A stretch of 64,000 nt of DNA from Ptychodera flava (lineage: Eukaryota > Hemichordata > Enteropneusta > Ptychoderidae): assembly GCF_041260155.1 (NCBI RefSeq), contig NC_091932.1:6037501-6101500 (forward strand). Direction: 5' to 3'. The first letter of the stretch is position 1; the number at the start of each line of letters is the position of its first letter. Shown piece by piece: positions 1 through 12,300 of the stretch. The notes under the pieces are model-generated. The model was not told the origin of the DNA and made no database searches. It saw nothing but the letters and a program-made list of their open reading frames with translations. The position numbers and the translations under genes are program-made.

Positions 1-608
1 ACAGGCACACCATCACCATGGTAAATAATATTAGTAGTAACAAATCCATGTCTTGACAACATTAATGGTCTTAACACGTACACAAAAGTTAATTTACACA
101 TAGCAACTTACTCAAAAAGTGCCATTGCCAGAAGATGGAATGAAACAAAACACTGCTTTATTGAGTGTCAAACAAGTATTACACAATGTGTATCATAGAT
201 AGATACAAGCATGCACTATCTCATACAGTATGATATACATGTAATGGCTAGAACTACCATGATGAATCATTAGAAAAAGTATCACTCTGTAATGAGTATA
301 AGGTTCATTTCAATAAGCGATTAAAAATTATCATCTGTAAATAAGTGAGAACTTTGTATGTAAACATTAGCAGATAGCAAGTTTTAGTTTCAATGTATTG
401 TTTCCAAAACACTACAGCAAATTTCAGGTCATGCACTGGTTCTAGTATTTTGAATCACTCACCTATGTATCTATACATGAAGCAACAGTTCACTGAACAT
501 ACAGCTCTATGATGTCAATTTGACAATGGATGTCAATCAATTAATGTTCAAAATTCTGCTCATTAATTTACCATTCTTTAACAATGAACACTTCATTTTA
601 ATTTACAG
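1..608 (+). other. TATDN1 intron, upstream part
   Basis: AT-rich sequence ending in a splice acceptor (atttacag) just before the first recognisable TATDN1 exon. I looked here for the missing N-terminal exon of the TatD barrel (the conserved IDIGxNLTD-type segment) and did not find it, so it probably lies to the left of the window. Nothing else is recognised in this stretch. Confidence 0.6.
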
Positions 609-3600
609 ATCTTTGTTACCGGTGGAAATCTCACTGACAGCAAAGAGGCACTGGAGCTAGCTAAGACAAATGGTAAAATGATATTGGTTATTTGTTTTTC
701 ACCCGAGGGTTAAAGTTCACTATCAGTAGACTGACTTTAGTTAAAAGTATTTGCAGATCAAACTATCCTCCACCAGATAAGCTGTCACCCCATGACAATT
801 TTTATCCTAAATATGAACTTTTTTGATGTCAAGCATCACATTTACATTATCCACTGTTACTTATCTTGAAATAAAGTTGAAACTGTACATTATCAGAAAT
901 ACTCACAATATTTAATTTGATGTAAAAAGAATTACACTCACTGCAGCCCAAAAGCCCCTCATTTGTCCAATGAAAGCGTCCCCAACTTTTCGCCACACAT
1001 ACGCGAAGTACGCGTACAGAGGGTCGAATCCACCTTCCACGTCATGTTAAAAACTTCGCCGAATTTCCTCACTGCAAAGGTAAATATTTATGAAAGAATT
1101 GCAGATTCCATTTCCCTTACATGTTGCCCTTTCCATTATAGTATTTTGGCAAGAATTTGAAGGAGGAATTCCAAAAATACCCAAGCGATAATAGTCATGT
1201 GCAAAAATAGGTGAAAACACAGTCAACAGCCAAATGATCGTTAACTCGTCATCTCAGAAAAACAAGAGAGAAACTCAAAAAAGTAAAATCATAGACTTTT
1301 AGTTAACCTTCAAGAGATGTGTAATCTGAAATATTGTAAGAAATAACAGCGAAATGAAAAAGTTAAGTCAGCGGGTTTTTCAGATGTATTTTTCATTTTA
1401 CGATGTGGCGAATAAGCTCGATTTCCCATAGAAAACAATGGCGTCTAATGTACCGAACAGGTTGCACACTTCTCTCAGGTTCAAATTTTTCAAATCTGAA
1501 CCAATGATGGTGAAAAGCGGCACGGCGATCCTTTGATTGATATACAAAATTCCTGTGGTTTTAGATTTTTGAATTTCTTCACGAAACTTGTTTTATTTGC
1601 ATTTTATTTATTCCGATCACTGAAATATACTCTTGCCGGAATAAAATGGCGATCTGACGGCGTTTACATACACAGAACAAGGGTCTCAAATTGGCGCATT
1701 GTAATCAGTAAGCGTCTCTTAAGTTGTACAGACCAAATACCTGTAAAGTTGTCATAATTTACACAAAATTTTAGCGAATATGAACTATGAAAATTCCAGT
1801 AAACTGAAAAAAATAACACAGAACGGAGGCAAACGAACGCAGGGTCTCCACTGCAATCGTGCAGTGAACGTTATCGATCGATATTCTTTTGTCGGAAATT
1901 GATACATTGTTGTGTTGCATACTTGCCGGTCGTTCCCGGCTCACAGTGGCGGCAAACTAGGCCAAAGCGCGCCAAAATACACTGAAACGTAAAAGTATCA
2001 CAAAAACTGAAAAAAGTGTCGTCAATTTCATTTAAGTACAAGAAACCAACAGAAACCTTGATGTTATGGTAAATAAGTCAAAATATGCAGGTTATTTTGA
2101 AATATTCATGGCGTGACCTGAATTACACAAGCAGCACCCAAGCAGATTTCGATCGATAATCTATTGAAAATAAATTGATACAATGTTCGCCGTTGTCAAT
2201 AGCGACCGGCCAATAGCGCTGTGCAGTAGGAATTATGCTTCGCGGAGTACTGGACACTCAGCCATGCTTTTGGGCCGCAGTGACTGTTCCTCACAATTAT
2301 GTTATTGTTTATTCTTTATGTTATAATTTTAATTGTTGTGTAAAATACACCTTTTATCTCTACTCATGCGATGTCTATGTAAAGAAACTGAAAGTTTCAT
2401 CGTCTGTTTGGTATATTATCTTGTTAGCAGTCTCAAAATCACGGACGTCAAAAGCTGTGATATTGCTGAGTACCCTTTCACAGTGAAATCAAACATGTAC
2501 AATACAGTCTTAAATGAAATGCTAATAATTGGATCAACCTTCAGATAAGCTGTACAGTACAGTTGGATGTCATCCTACAAGATGCACTGAATTTGAAGAA
2601 AACAACGACCCTGACAAATACCTCAATGATTTATTGCAATTAGTCAAAGACAATAAAGATAAAGTTATCGCCATTGGAGAGTGTGGACTTGGTAAGACAT
2701 CTTGCCTTCAGAGAATGTGGTTTTGATGTGTGAGAATGTGTTTGTGGAGAAATTGGACTTGGAAATTACAAGATTATGCCGATGGTGAATGTGATTCAGT
2801 ACATGAATTAAAGCTATCATCCATGCAGAATGTAAGGTCATATGTAAGAGATACTTGAATTGGAGAATGTTGACTTGATAGATAAGTTAACATTGAGAAC
2901 ATAGATAGACTCTACATGTAAGAGTGAATATCATGGGAGAAAATGACTTTTATAAGTGAGAGGTAGAGAAACTGAACAAAATGGAACAATCAGTGAAAAT
3001 TAAATTCTTTTCTATGCAACTTCATTGTTTTATCACTCAAACAATTTGAAACATTACTCTTTTCAGGTAAAATTCCTGATAATATATTATTATACAATAG
3101 ATAGGCTTTAGGCAGTTGCTAGTAATTGTTATGATTTACTCATGATTGTACTTACTAAACATAATGGAAGCAGCACTAAATTGTTTGTTTCACAGCAGTT
3201 GTTTTGAGAATATGTCATGCCATCACTTTTGTCCGGTAGAGAAATACTAACTGATACTTGTTGCAATTCACTTTTCTTTGACAGATTATGACAGATTTAA
3301 GTTTTGTCCTAAAGAAACACAACTAAAGTAAGTATTAGTACAGTCCACGATAGTTTGAATAACACCACCTTCATAATTTTCGTTATTCTGTCACTTGGCT
3401 GCAACTATTTTCAACCTAAATTTTACAGAATGTTACACCAATCTGACTATTAAACACAATGGACATCATAGTAGAAAGACTGTTTAATGCTGTAACAATA
3501 CTGTAGAAAACATTTACAACAACCTCTGTTAGTGCATAGTTCTTGATTTTCTTGCAGATATTTTGAAAAGCAGTTTCTTCTAGCAGAGCAAACAAAGCTG

Positions 3601-6600
3601 CCAATGTTTCTTCACTGTAGAAACTCACACACAGATTTGATAGGTATGTAGTGTAGCAAGTTGTCAGTATGTAGTGTAGCAAGTTGTAGGTACATGGATG
3701 TAGTGTATAGAGGTCCAACCCTTTAAAGGCATGGTTCAGGCGTCAGATTGTCTTGCCAGGAAATTTACTTACTAGATTACAATTTCAATGGAAAACAAAA
3801 GACTATGACACCTTCATAATCCTCTTACAGACTAGAACAAAGTTGATCCCTGGGATCGAGTCCCCTACCTTTAACAGAAACAATAGGAACATACCATACT
3901 CTAATGATGATAGGGTTGATACTGTGATGACCAATTACTGTGATGATGACAAACACAAAAATAAATATCTTTTGCTGTATTGTAATTTTGTAAACGTTAC
4001 CTGTTTATTCTTTTACCTTATCGTTATTTAGACATTCTGAAAAGAAATCAAGATAGATTTGTTGGAGGAGTGGTAAGTATACTGACTAGTCATGTACTAG
4101 ACACAGAGTAAGCTAGCCCATCATTGACAGGCCAATCATGTAACCGACTGACAAGAATATGTAATGTAAATATGGTTGTCTTGTTAAATAACTCGAAACA
4201 AAGTAAAAGTTGAATAAGGAGAAGGATTTTTTTTCTGTCGTTCACTCATAAACAAAATGATCTGTATTTATTCCTTATAATGTAACGAGGCATGAAATTT
4301 TGCTGATTGAAATCTTTGAAAAATGGATGAAATTTAATAGACATCATGGTTATGCATCACTTGACAATCCTGCATTACCAGTGAAAATGACATACCGGTA
4401 GTTTTGAAATGATATTTTACTGAACAAGACTGATAGTGGCAGGGATTAGACTAATGTAAAGTGTAAAATGGGTATTTAGGTGTTGAAGAGAAATTTCAGC
4501 ATGAACGTATATCTTACCTATATTTAGGAAAACAATTTTATCCTGTGTTTCAATGTAATTTCTGTATTTTGTAGGTTCATACATTTGATGGTTCTAAGGA
4601 AGCAGCGGAGGCTTTGCTGGAAATGGGACTCTACATCGGCATCAATGGATGGTGAGATAATGTTTTACTTCTACACCTTGCATGGCTAAAAAACAATACA
4701 CTTCACTGCTTTTGAGAAATAGTAAAACAAAATAATTTTATACAACATTGTTGTCACCTACAGAAAAAAAACACACTCATCCCTAATGAGTTTTGATCCA
4801 AATTTTGCTGTTCAACCTACTATATCATTTCATAAGGCCTCTTGCCCTCATGTTATGTTACCGTTAATAATTTTCTGCCTTTTTTACGTTCTTCATTTCA
4901 TCACTACAGTTCTCTGAAAACTGCAGAGAATATTGAAGTAATGTGTTCAATACCAAAGGAAAGATTGATGATAGAAACAGGTCAGTGTTGCCATAGATAC
5001 ATGTATCTAAGTCAAGACATATACCAAACATTCCGTAATGCCATAAGTTCCAGTAATATAACTTCCCACACACTTTTCTTGAAACTATACTCCTCATTAA
5101 TTTTACACTGAAAGCTATTTGGTATATGTAGGTGGCTTCAAGTGTTCTTTGGATACTAGTATGTATTCAGGAGAATCAAGGCAGATTGTACTGGTATTAT
5201 CATTTGGAACAAAATTTTCAGACTTTCAAACTCTTAGATTCTTTACTAATCCACAGCTTGTGTTGACATATTCTAACCAATTGGGAAAATTTAGCTTTCA
5301 CAATCTTGTTTTTTTAACAATAAAGAAGTGAACCTTTCCCACATAATGAAAATAGATGATGGCCATTTTGAATTTGAAATACCAGTCTTCAAGCCAGAAC
5401 TTTATTAACTGACCCTTGATTTGAAGTTTTGATCACAACAGAGAATATTTAACATGTAAAGTTCTGCTGACTGAAGTATGTGCAAAACATTTAAATTTTC
5501 GTGTTCACTTTGTGAATTACTTACTAAATGTGCTGAACTTCCAGTAGTACACACACAAATAGCATTGCCCAGCTCTTGCCTAGGATACTGCCACTTTGCA
5601 TTCTAAGCAAAGCTGACTCTTTCTTGTCTTAACAAAATGTTTTTCCACTTCTTTTCTATTCAGTGCTATTCACAAAATTCATACAGATATATGAAACAGG
5701 AAGTGTGAAAAACTAGCAGAGAAGTTAACTATTGCCAGTATTCAAGAGAGAAATTTTACATTGAAAGTGTTACTGTAGCATATCTTAATATCATTTTGTG
5801 TCATTTTCACAAGACGCTCCATGGTGTGAGATAAGGCCATCACATGCAGGCTCCAAACATATCAAAACAACTTTTCCAACAAAGAAGAAAGAACGCTGGG
5901 AGAAAGACTTCCATGTGAAAAGTCGCAATGAACCGTGCAATATTATGTGAGTAAATCATATTTAAAGTTGGGATTCTAATATTTAACATTCGTAAAGTTA
6001 CCCTTCGTCATCCCTTATTCTTGATATCTATTTCCCTGGAAACAGTTCTGTCTTGTTCCCTTGAAACTGAAGAGTTACATAAACTTCATATGTACAGTCT
6101 TGAATGGAAGAATTAAACACAGTTCATTCTTTGAACAAAACTTAACACTCTGCTGATGTGCAAACCAAAGGCATAGCGCCCTCAGTCATCAATGTATAAC
6201 ATCCCATATTATGGGATGGGTTTTGCACACTAGTCAATTTCATATTTTGGGATTATGTGCATGAATCAGTCTTTCAAGTACCAGTTGAGCTCTATGATTT
6301 GGTTTAACCACACAACTTGTACATGCAGAGTACAGCACATGAAAAGGTAAATGACACAATGCATCATAGACATGTTGTGATATGTGAATGTGACATATGT
6401 CAAAGTCAGGTTTTTTTGGTCTGTTTTCTCTCTAAACAAATTGACTGGACAACAAACATTTAAAAGAGAACAAAGGACTAATGTCATGTTGATAGTCAGT
6501 GTCGACAAGAACTCATACCAGGTCAAGGGATTGACGACTTTTGCTTTAATATTTTAATCAAGGAAATCAGTTACCTAAAATATACACATTTCTGTCAGAC

Positions 6601-6981
6601 TGCCAACGCTTTTGTGAAGAAAGAGTAGGTAGGGAAATAAATACTACATAGTAAAATGGGGGCATGAGACATTGCCTGCTCTATGTTTTGAAAAATTGCA
6701 TTTTCGAATCAAACAACATAAGAAGACATCTGACCACTGTCTTTCCCTCAACAAGATACTTTAATGGACTGAACGTTTCTGTTGGTGAAATAACTGGTAT
6801 AAATGGTCTAAGAGTAAAATGAGTGTTCTGCAAATGGTATAACACTGCAATAAAATTATTTCTTCTTCTTCATTTCAGTCAAGTTTTGGAAGTAATGGCT
6901 GGTGCAAGAAATGAAGATATCACTGAACTTGCTGCAACTGTTTATGAAAACACAGAAACATTATTTTTCAATCAAAGGTGA
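609..6981 (+). CDS. TATDN1: TATDN1-like TatD family metal-dependent deoxyribonuclease (5'-partial, 9 exons)
   Basis: Exons: 609-672, 2545-2691, 3285-3327, 3558-3643, 4032-4072, 4575-4651, 4910-4980, 5814-5946 and 6879-6981 (TGA 6979-6981). All junctions are GT-AG and in phase, giving 254 residues against about 297 in human TATDN1; roughly 45 N-terminal residues are off-window. The protein is a TIM-barrel hydrolase of the TatD/amidohydrolase group. Family members act as metal-dependent DNases, and TATDN1 is nuclear in vertebrates. Visible landmarks in order are [27 protein letters not shown] (metal-ligand Glu), [10 protein letters not shown] (His), GGVVHTFDG (His), INGCSLKT and MIETDAPW (Asp), then HAGSKHI, RNEPCNI and a C-terminal helix ending in FFNQR. 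All expected metal ligands in the visible part are intact, so the gene looks functional. It runs convergent to TMEM214. Apparent reading frames on the opposite strand at 3416-3718 and 4864-5097 are shadows of its exons. Confidence 0.95.
939..2282. mobile_element. CACTG-ended non-autonomous DNA transposon (CACTA/Chapaev-like)
   Basis: A 1344 bp block in the first visible TATDN1 intron. Its left end CACTGCAGCCCAAAAGC and the reverse complement of its right end CACTGCGGCCCAAAAGC match at 16 of 17 positions, and a looser match (…TGTCCA) continues inward. The block is flanked on both sides by ACT (936-938 and 2283-2285), a 3 bp duplication as expected for CACTA/EnSpm-type elements. Chapaev-type elements also have CACTG ends. 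The interior is richer in G+C and CpG than the surrounding intron and holds no recognisable transposase, so it is non-autonomous. The short reading frames inside it are not supported as genes. Confidence 0.7.
6200..6221. repeat. short near-perfect palindrome
   Basis: The sequence CATCCCATATTATGGGATG forms a 9 bp inverted repeat around one central base in a TATDN1 intron. It may be the core of a small MITE. No function is assigned. Confidence 0.4.
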
Positions 6982-7232
6982 AAAAAAAAACGTTTTTGTC
7001 AATCTGCATGGAGGAGTATTATTATCATTTAAGTAATGCTGCATAATTGCTGAACAGCTTGCTTTGTTGATCAGATGCTATTCTTATAAATTTTGTAATT
7101 TTATGGTCCAGTCTTAAGTATCCTTCATTTCCATGATCAAGACACATGTGGGTCTTGAACATTAAAGATGTCTCTCTTTTCATTGCATTTTCTCACAAAT
7201 TTAATCATGTACAATGTAATTTACAGTGGCCA

Positions 7233-7238
7233 AATAAA
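7233..7238 (+). terminator. candidate poly(A) signal of TATDN1
   Basis: First canonical AATAAA after the TATDN1 stop, about 250 bases downstream, followed by a T/G-rich stretch. A second AATAAA lies near 9272 and could serve a longer transcript overlapping TMEM214. Confidence 0.5.
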
Positions 7239-7854
7239 GTTGGATATGAAGATAGTCTTCATTATGGTTGAATGAATTTATATATGATTGAGAGTATCAA
7301 GTTTGATCATTTGGGCACGGTCCCTCGGACCGTGATTTGGGATGGGAAAGTATGCAGTCATTCTGACCCACTGAAATAAACTTTGTTACTGGGACGGTTA
7401 CTCCCTCAACACTATTCTCACCAAGAACTGAACATTGAATTTTCAAAGATAGGAGAGGCCTTTACTAGTAGACCACTTATACCAGTCTGGGAAATGTAAT
7501 GAGATATGTACAATGCCTCATGAATTTTTCTTTAGAGAAGCTCACCATATGTAAATTTAAATATTTCACTAGAATACTTATAAAATCCTGGGAGAATTAA
7601 GAACCTGGCCATTCAATGCATGATGTAGTAACACTCAGGATAGAAGGACTTTGCTGGTGCTTGAAAAATGAATGAATGTATGAATGGCACTTGTTAGTTG
7701 GAAAAATTACATTTATTGAACTTAATAACATGGTTGTTGTTGCAACTTCACTGAAAAAACAGCCTCAGTTGTAAACTGCTGATAACTTTTGAATTCAGCA
7801 CATTTCAGTTTGAAATCAAAGGTAACATAAAGGAACAAGAACTTATTTGCTGTT

Positions 7855-8190
7855 TCGCTGAGAAACCAACTAAGAAATTACAATAACTGAACAATAGCGG
7901 AGAATAAACAGATATTTGGCATAACAGAGAGATGTGACTAACTTACTGTGTAGCGCAAAACCAACTATCAAATTACAACACTGAAAGGTAGTAGACAAAA
8001 GATATTAGTATGCATGAATCTGTGATACACTGGCATTACAGGGAAATGAAACTTGCTATGTAGCCATGAAAGCAACTAACCAATTACAAAGCAAACCAAC
8101 CAATTACAATCCCTGAAAGATGGCACAGAATACATAGCAGTATGCAACTGTGCTTGGCAAAACAGAGAAATGGTAAGCTCTACTTTATTG
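7855..8190. repeat. degenerate tandem repeat, three ~110 bp units
   Basis: Three consecutive diverged units start with an AACCAACTA-A-AATTACAA-type block (about 7865, 7970 and 8080). They continue through a GATATT/TAGTATGCA-type middle to a GGCAtaaCAGaGAaATG-type end. The divergence suggests an old local duplication. Confidence 0.5.
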
Positions 8191-9244
8191 CACAATATTT
8201 GTGTCAACAACATGTTATTATAAGTAATTTCATACCATGATCAAGTTTAATTTAAATTCCACAATTTTACACAACATCAACATGGGTAGAATGGGGTACA
8301 CACCTGGAATGAAAGTTTCTCTTGTGTTCAGTGGATGAAGGAATATATTCACTGACTTGATTTCAAATGTAGAGCTTTATATTTGCATCAGTGACTAGTC
8401 ATACAAAGTAATTTAAGGTGAGAATGTCTTCATCTCAATGTTGTGTGTTGTGGTTTTGTCAATATTGCAAGTCATTTATATGACACAACATACTCTGTTA
8501 CTCAGTGATAACTGAGTATTGGATTGGAACCATATTCTGACTGAGCTATTTCCCAGTGAGCAGGTCATCACTGGATATGAAAACAAAAGGATGAACCCAA
8601 AGCTGGCTGGTTAATGGAGCTACATGTACGCATGAATCCATACATATACCATAATATGTAGAAACCATATAAGCAACAAAGATCAAGGCAATGATGTCAT
8701 ACCCAAAAAGGTGAAAATGTCTGTAAAGTGCTAAACTAGAATTTGTAGAAAGCTGTTCGAGTGTGTGTAATATAATTAATTTTCCTGACTGACAATTTGA
8801 TCATTTTATGATCACTGAGACTTAACGACCATAAGTTGTACTAGAGTTGTTGTGTATCTACAGTAAAGTACAAAATGTTGATACAAATCTGGGTTCCAAC
8901 TAATGATAGACTTCACTATTCCATGTATCACCATGGCACTCTCATAATACTCTGACATACAATACACTGAACTTGAAAAAAGTTTTGTCTCTGAGGTACT
9001 TATGTAATACTTGTACTTTTGACTTTTCCACGTAAAGATAACAAAACCTGTGCCTTACAAAAAGTATGGTGGCAAGAGAATTTTGAACATTTCTATGACA
9101 AGCAATTTCTATGCAAAGTAGTTTTGAACAAAAAAATATTTTTTTGTCGCAAAGCATGCATGACCAACACAACACCAACTGTCATGTGTGTAGTTCTTCA
9201 TAGACTCATAATTTACATTTTTTATTTTGTCTATATTTTTTAAT

Positions 9245-9250
9245 TTTATT
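9245..9250 (-). terminator. candidate poly(A) signal of TMEM214
   Basis: AATAAA on the minus strand about 80 bases beyond the TMEM214 stop codon, which would give a short 3' UTR. The TATDN1 and TMEM214 transcripts would then end close to each other. Confidence 0.45.
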
Positions 9251-9330
9251 TTCTTTGTGTCACAATGTTCAATAAATATATAAGGAACCTTTTTTCTCTT
9301 TCTTTGTGAAATATTCTGTTTTGATATACT

Positions 9331-12300
9331 TTATTGTGCGGATTCTTTGGTGAGTGCCTGTGAACACCAGTGTGTGAATGCTACCGTGTAATTCTGCACT
9401 AAAGTCCATGTGTTATGAATTCCATGCCTGATGGACTCCTGGGATAACTTCCCACTGAAAAAAAAGACAGAGACAAAAAGGTTCCAAAAGCCAAACTCTT
9501 ATTCAAATTACAAAGCTGTTAAGATTAGGCAGTGAAAGGGCGGTCAGGGGGTTGCCATTGACAACAGGCTGAACTTACACACTACAGCAAATGGTATCAA
9601 ACTGAATGTCTTTGCAGTACTTCATTCTTGCCAGCATATCAGCCATTGGGATCTTAAACACTGACGTCATATATTAATTTTGAGGGCCAAAGTCAATTTT
9701 TGTTGCCTATATCAAATTATACACCAGTCAATTTTTTTCTAAGTTTTGCTAAAATTTTGATTAAAATCTGAAGACAATAAAATGTGATGTTCATTTGGTC
9801 CAAAATTGTCAAAAACTTACAGAAAAATTCACAAAATTGGTAAAATGTTGCACACTATAATTTTGGTTGGAAAATTGCAGCGCTCAAAGTGTTAAAACTC
9901 AATCTCTACTGCACATCAACTATTACCATGACAGGATTCTATTGAGTAGCAATATCTCTTTGTGAAACTAGCTTCACCCCGCAAGTTTTCCTTGTTCAAG
10001 GAATCACATGAAGATTTGATACTCACGTAAAGATGTTTTCCTGCAGCCATGTGCCGGCTGCAAATAGATATGGTGATATGGTTTCCCATACCACCATACT
10101 GTAATGGTATATCACCGACCACACAACAATAACATAATGTTTTATTGTGTCTGTCACCACCGGTAACTGATCTTGTATCTGTGAAAAAAACAGAAAACCA
10201 ATACTTTAATTCAGCAACATCAGCACGTTTTGAACCTGATGGAAAAAAATATTAATATTTAGTACTATTTAGTAATTGATAAAAAATCTGTTTTATTATT
10301 GTCAGAGTGACTGTATAAACCTTCTCTTTCCCATGATTAAAAGCAACTTGGAACAACTTACAGCTGAAACATAGCATTCAACACAAGCCACTAATATTGC
10401 ACATCAAGTAGCAAAACAACAAAATACTAAAAATATTATTTTTTAATTATTAAGAACTATGCACAAATTGCACAAATGCATTATATTTTTGTGCATAACT
10501 TGTCATGAATAATAAAATTCAATATTGTTGAATCAAGCACTCATTAACCTGTTCACCCCAAAGTCCCTGTAAACAGGTCCACATCACAATGGTTTGGGCC
10601 AAACCATTGTGATGAAAGGGTTACAGCTCACTCTGACACAGCAGAATGGATGAGTATTTATCAGTTTGAGAATAATCATTGATATACTTACCCATTCTAA
10701 GAGAAGCGGTACTTTCTGGTTGAGCCATTTCCTCTGTGGTTCCGTTACCTCTGCTATGTACACACCAAGCTGGTAGAGTTTTTCCCAAAGTAACTGAAGG
10801 TATGGCTCACTGAACTCGCAGGCTTTAGCATAGTAGTATGGAACATTCTCTTGTGTCCAACTGAAAGATGAAAATAATGACAAAACTCAGAGTCACATAT
10901 CACATGGACTAAGTTGATATCTGGGAACATGTTTGCTCTGAGAACACATTATAAAGTCATTAAACCCACTGTCTGGTACAGTTTGACAAACATCTTGTGG
11001 GCTCAGCCTGTTCACTTTACAACTCTGTAATTTTTTTCCTGGGGTAAAGGTGAGCCAAGTTGTGTTGGTGTCAGGATTTCCTGGACATTTTATCTGAGCT
11101 GTAATGTTGAACCAGTCAGACAGAAGATGCAAATAGACAGGACAAGCCCCTTCACATTGTGTTCATGGACCTATGCAAATGACCTGGCAAAACTAAGTAA
11201 AAGTTAGCTTCTCTCCTTTTCCATTTTATGAAAAAGTGCCGTCATCTGTTTCTTTGACACAAGCATGTTGACCTTTCACCCCTGATCCCTACAAACAAGT
11301 CCACACTCATCATTGATAACAAGGCGTTTGGGCAAAACCATGACTTACTTGTTAGCTCTTCCTGCATAGACAGTAATTTTATTCCAGGCTTGCAGGGAAG
11401 CAGACTCCAAACCACTGTTTTCTAAGGCTAGAGCTGTTCTTGAACCAGCGTAACCACGGTGTGTGTACATGTCAATGGTTACCAAGGCGATGATTCCACT
11501 CATTATCAGAAACACAAGTGTTCTCCAAGGAAATGTGGTTCCGGTCATCTTTGCGATCAACTCCTATGAGACATAATGTCATTCACATGTTATCTTTCAT
11601 CAATTTTTTGTTTACACGTACATATTCCATTTCCTTGTGGGAAACAGTTGTGTGTAGGTGATTTGCAAATAGTCATCATATCCCCTATAGATTTGTCCTT
11701 TGTTCGGTTTTCATGAATCTTAAGAAATCCATACTTTATAATAAATAAACAAGTCATTGACAATGACATAGTCCCCACTTGTAATAGGAGTATTAGTCTT
11801 GAGGGGGCAGGGAAATGAGGTCATTAAGAAGTATCACTAAAGTGTATATGTTCAGATCTATGGACACATAGGTCTATGTCATTGTTCCCAATTTGAAACA
11901 AGAGGCATGTCTAAGTTCTGGTTCTAAATCGGGAAAAAAGATCAAACCTCTAGCTGTATTGGCCAGCCAAGAAATACATATGTGCATAATAAATGAGGTA
12001 CAAGATGTGACATCTTAAGGTCTATTATCCTATCAAAATTGAAGCGTAAAGAACTTGTGATTACTGAGTTATGCATATATATGCATATTCAAGGTCTAAG
12101 GTCATCAAGGTCATGTGACATTTTGAAAAAAAACATTGTATTGCTAATTAATCCATATATGCCAAAATTCAGACCTCTAGCTCTATTGGCTTGCCCACAA
12201 TTATATATGGGCATAATTAACGAGGTAAGGCATGTGTTGTCATAAGGTCTCCCATCCTACTAATATAAAGGACATAGCACTTGTGGTTACTTATTTATTG

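Larger units (their letters stand above)
6982..9330. other. TATDN1 3' UTR and convergent intergenic spacer
   Basis: AT-rich sequence between the TATDN1 stop and the TMEM214 stop on the other strand. It holds a likely TATDN1 poly(A) signal, a small perfect hairpin (CACGGTCC-CTC-GGACCGTG near 7315-7335), a degenerate ~110 bp tandem repeat and the TMEM214 poly(A) region. No coding exon was recognised. Confidence 0.6.

Noticed and set aside
1000-1040. tRNA-like GGTCGAATCCACC box
   Set aside because: No matching A box or acceptor stem can be built around it; it lies inside the CACTG-ended element.
3416-3718. 100-residue minus-strand frame
   Set aside because: Shadow of TATDN1 exon 3558-3643 and its intron flanks; no splice or family support.
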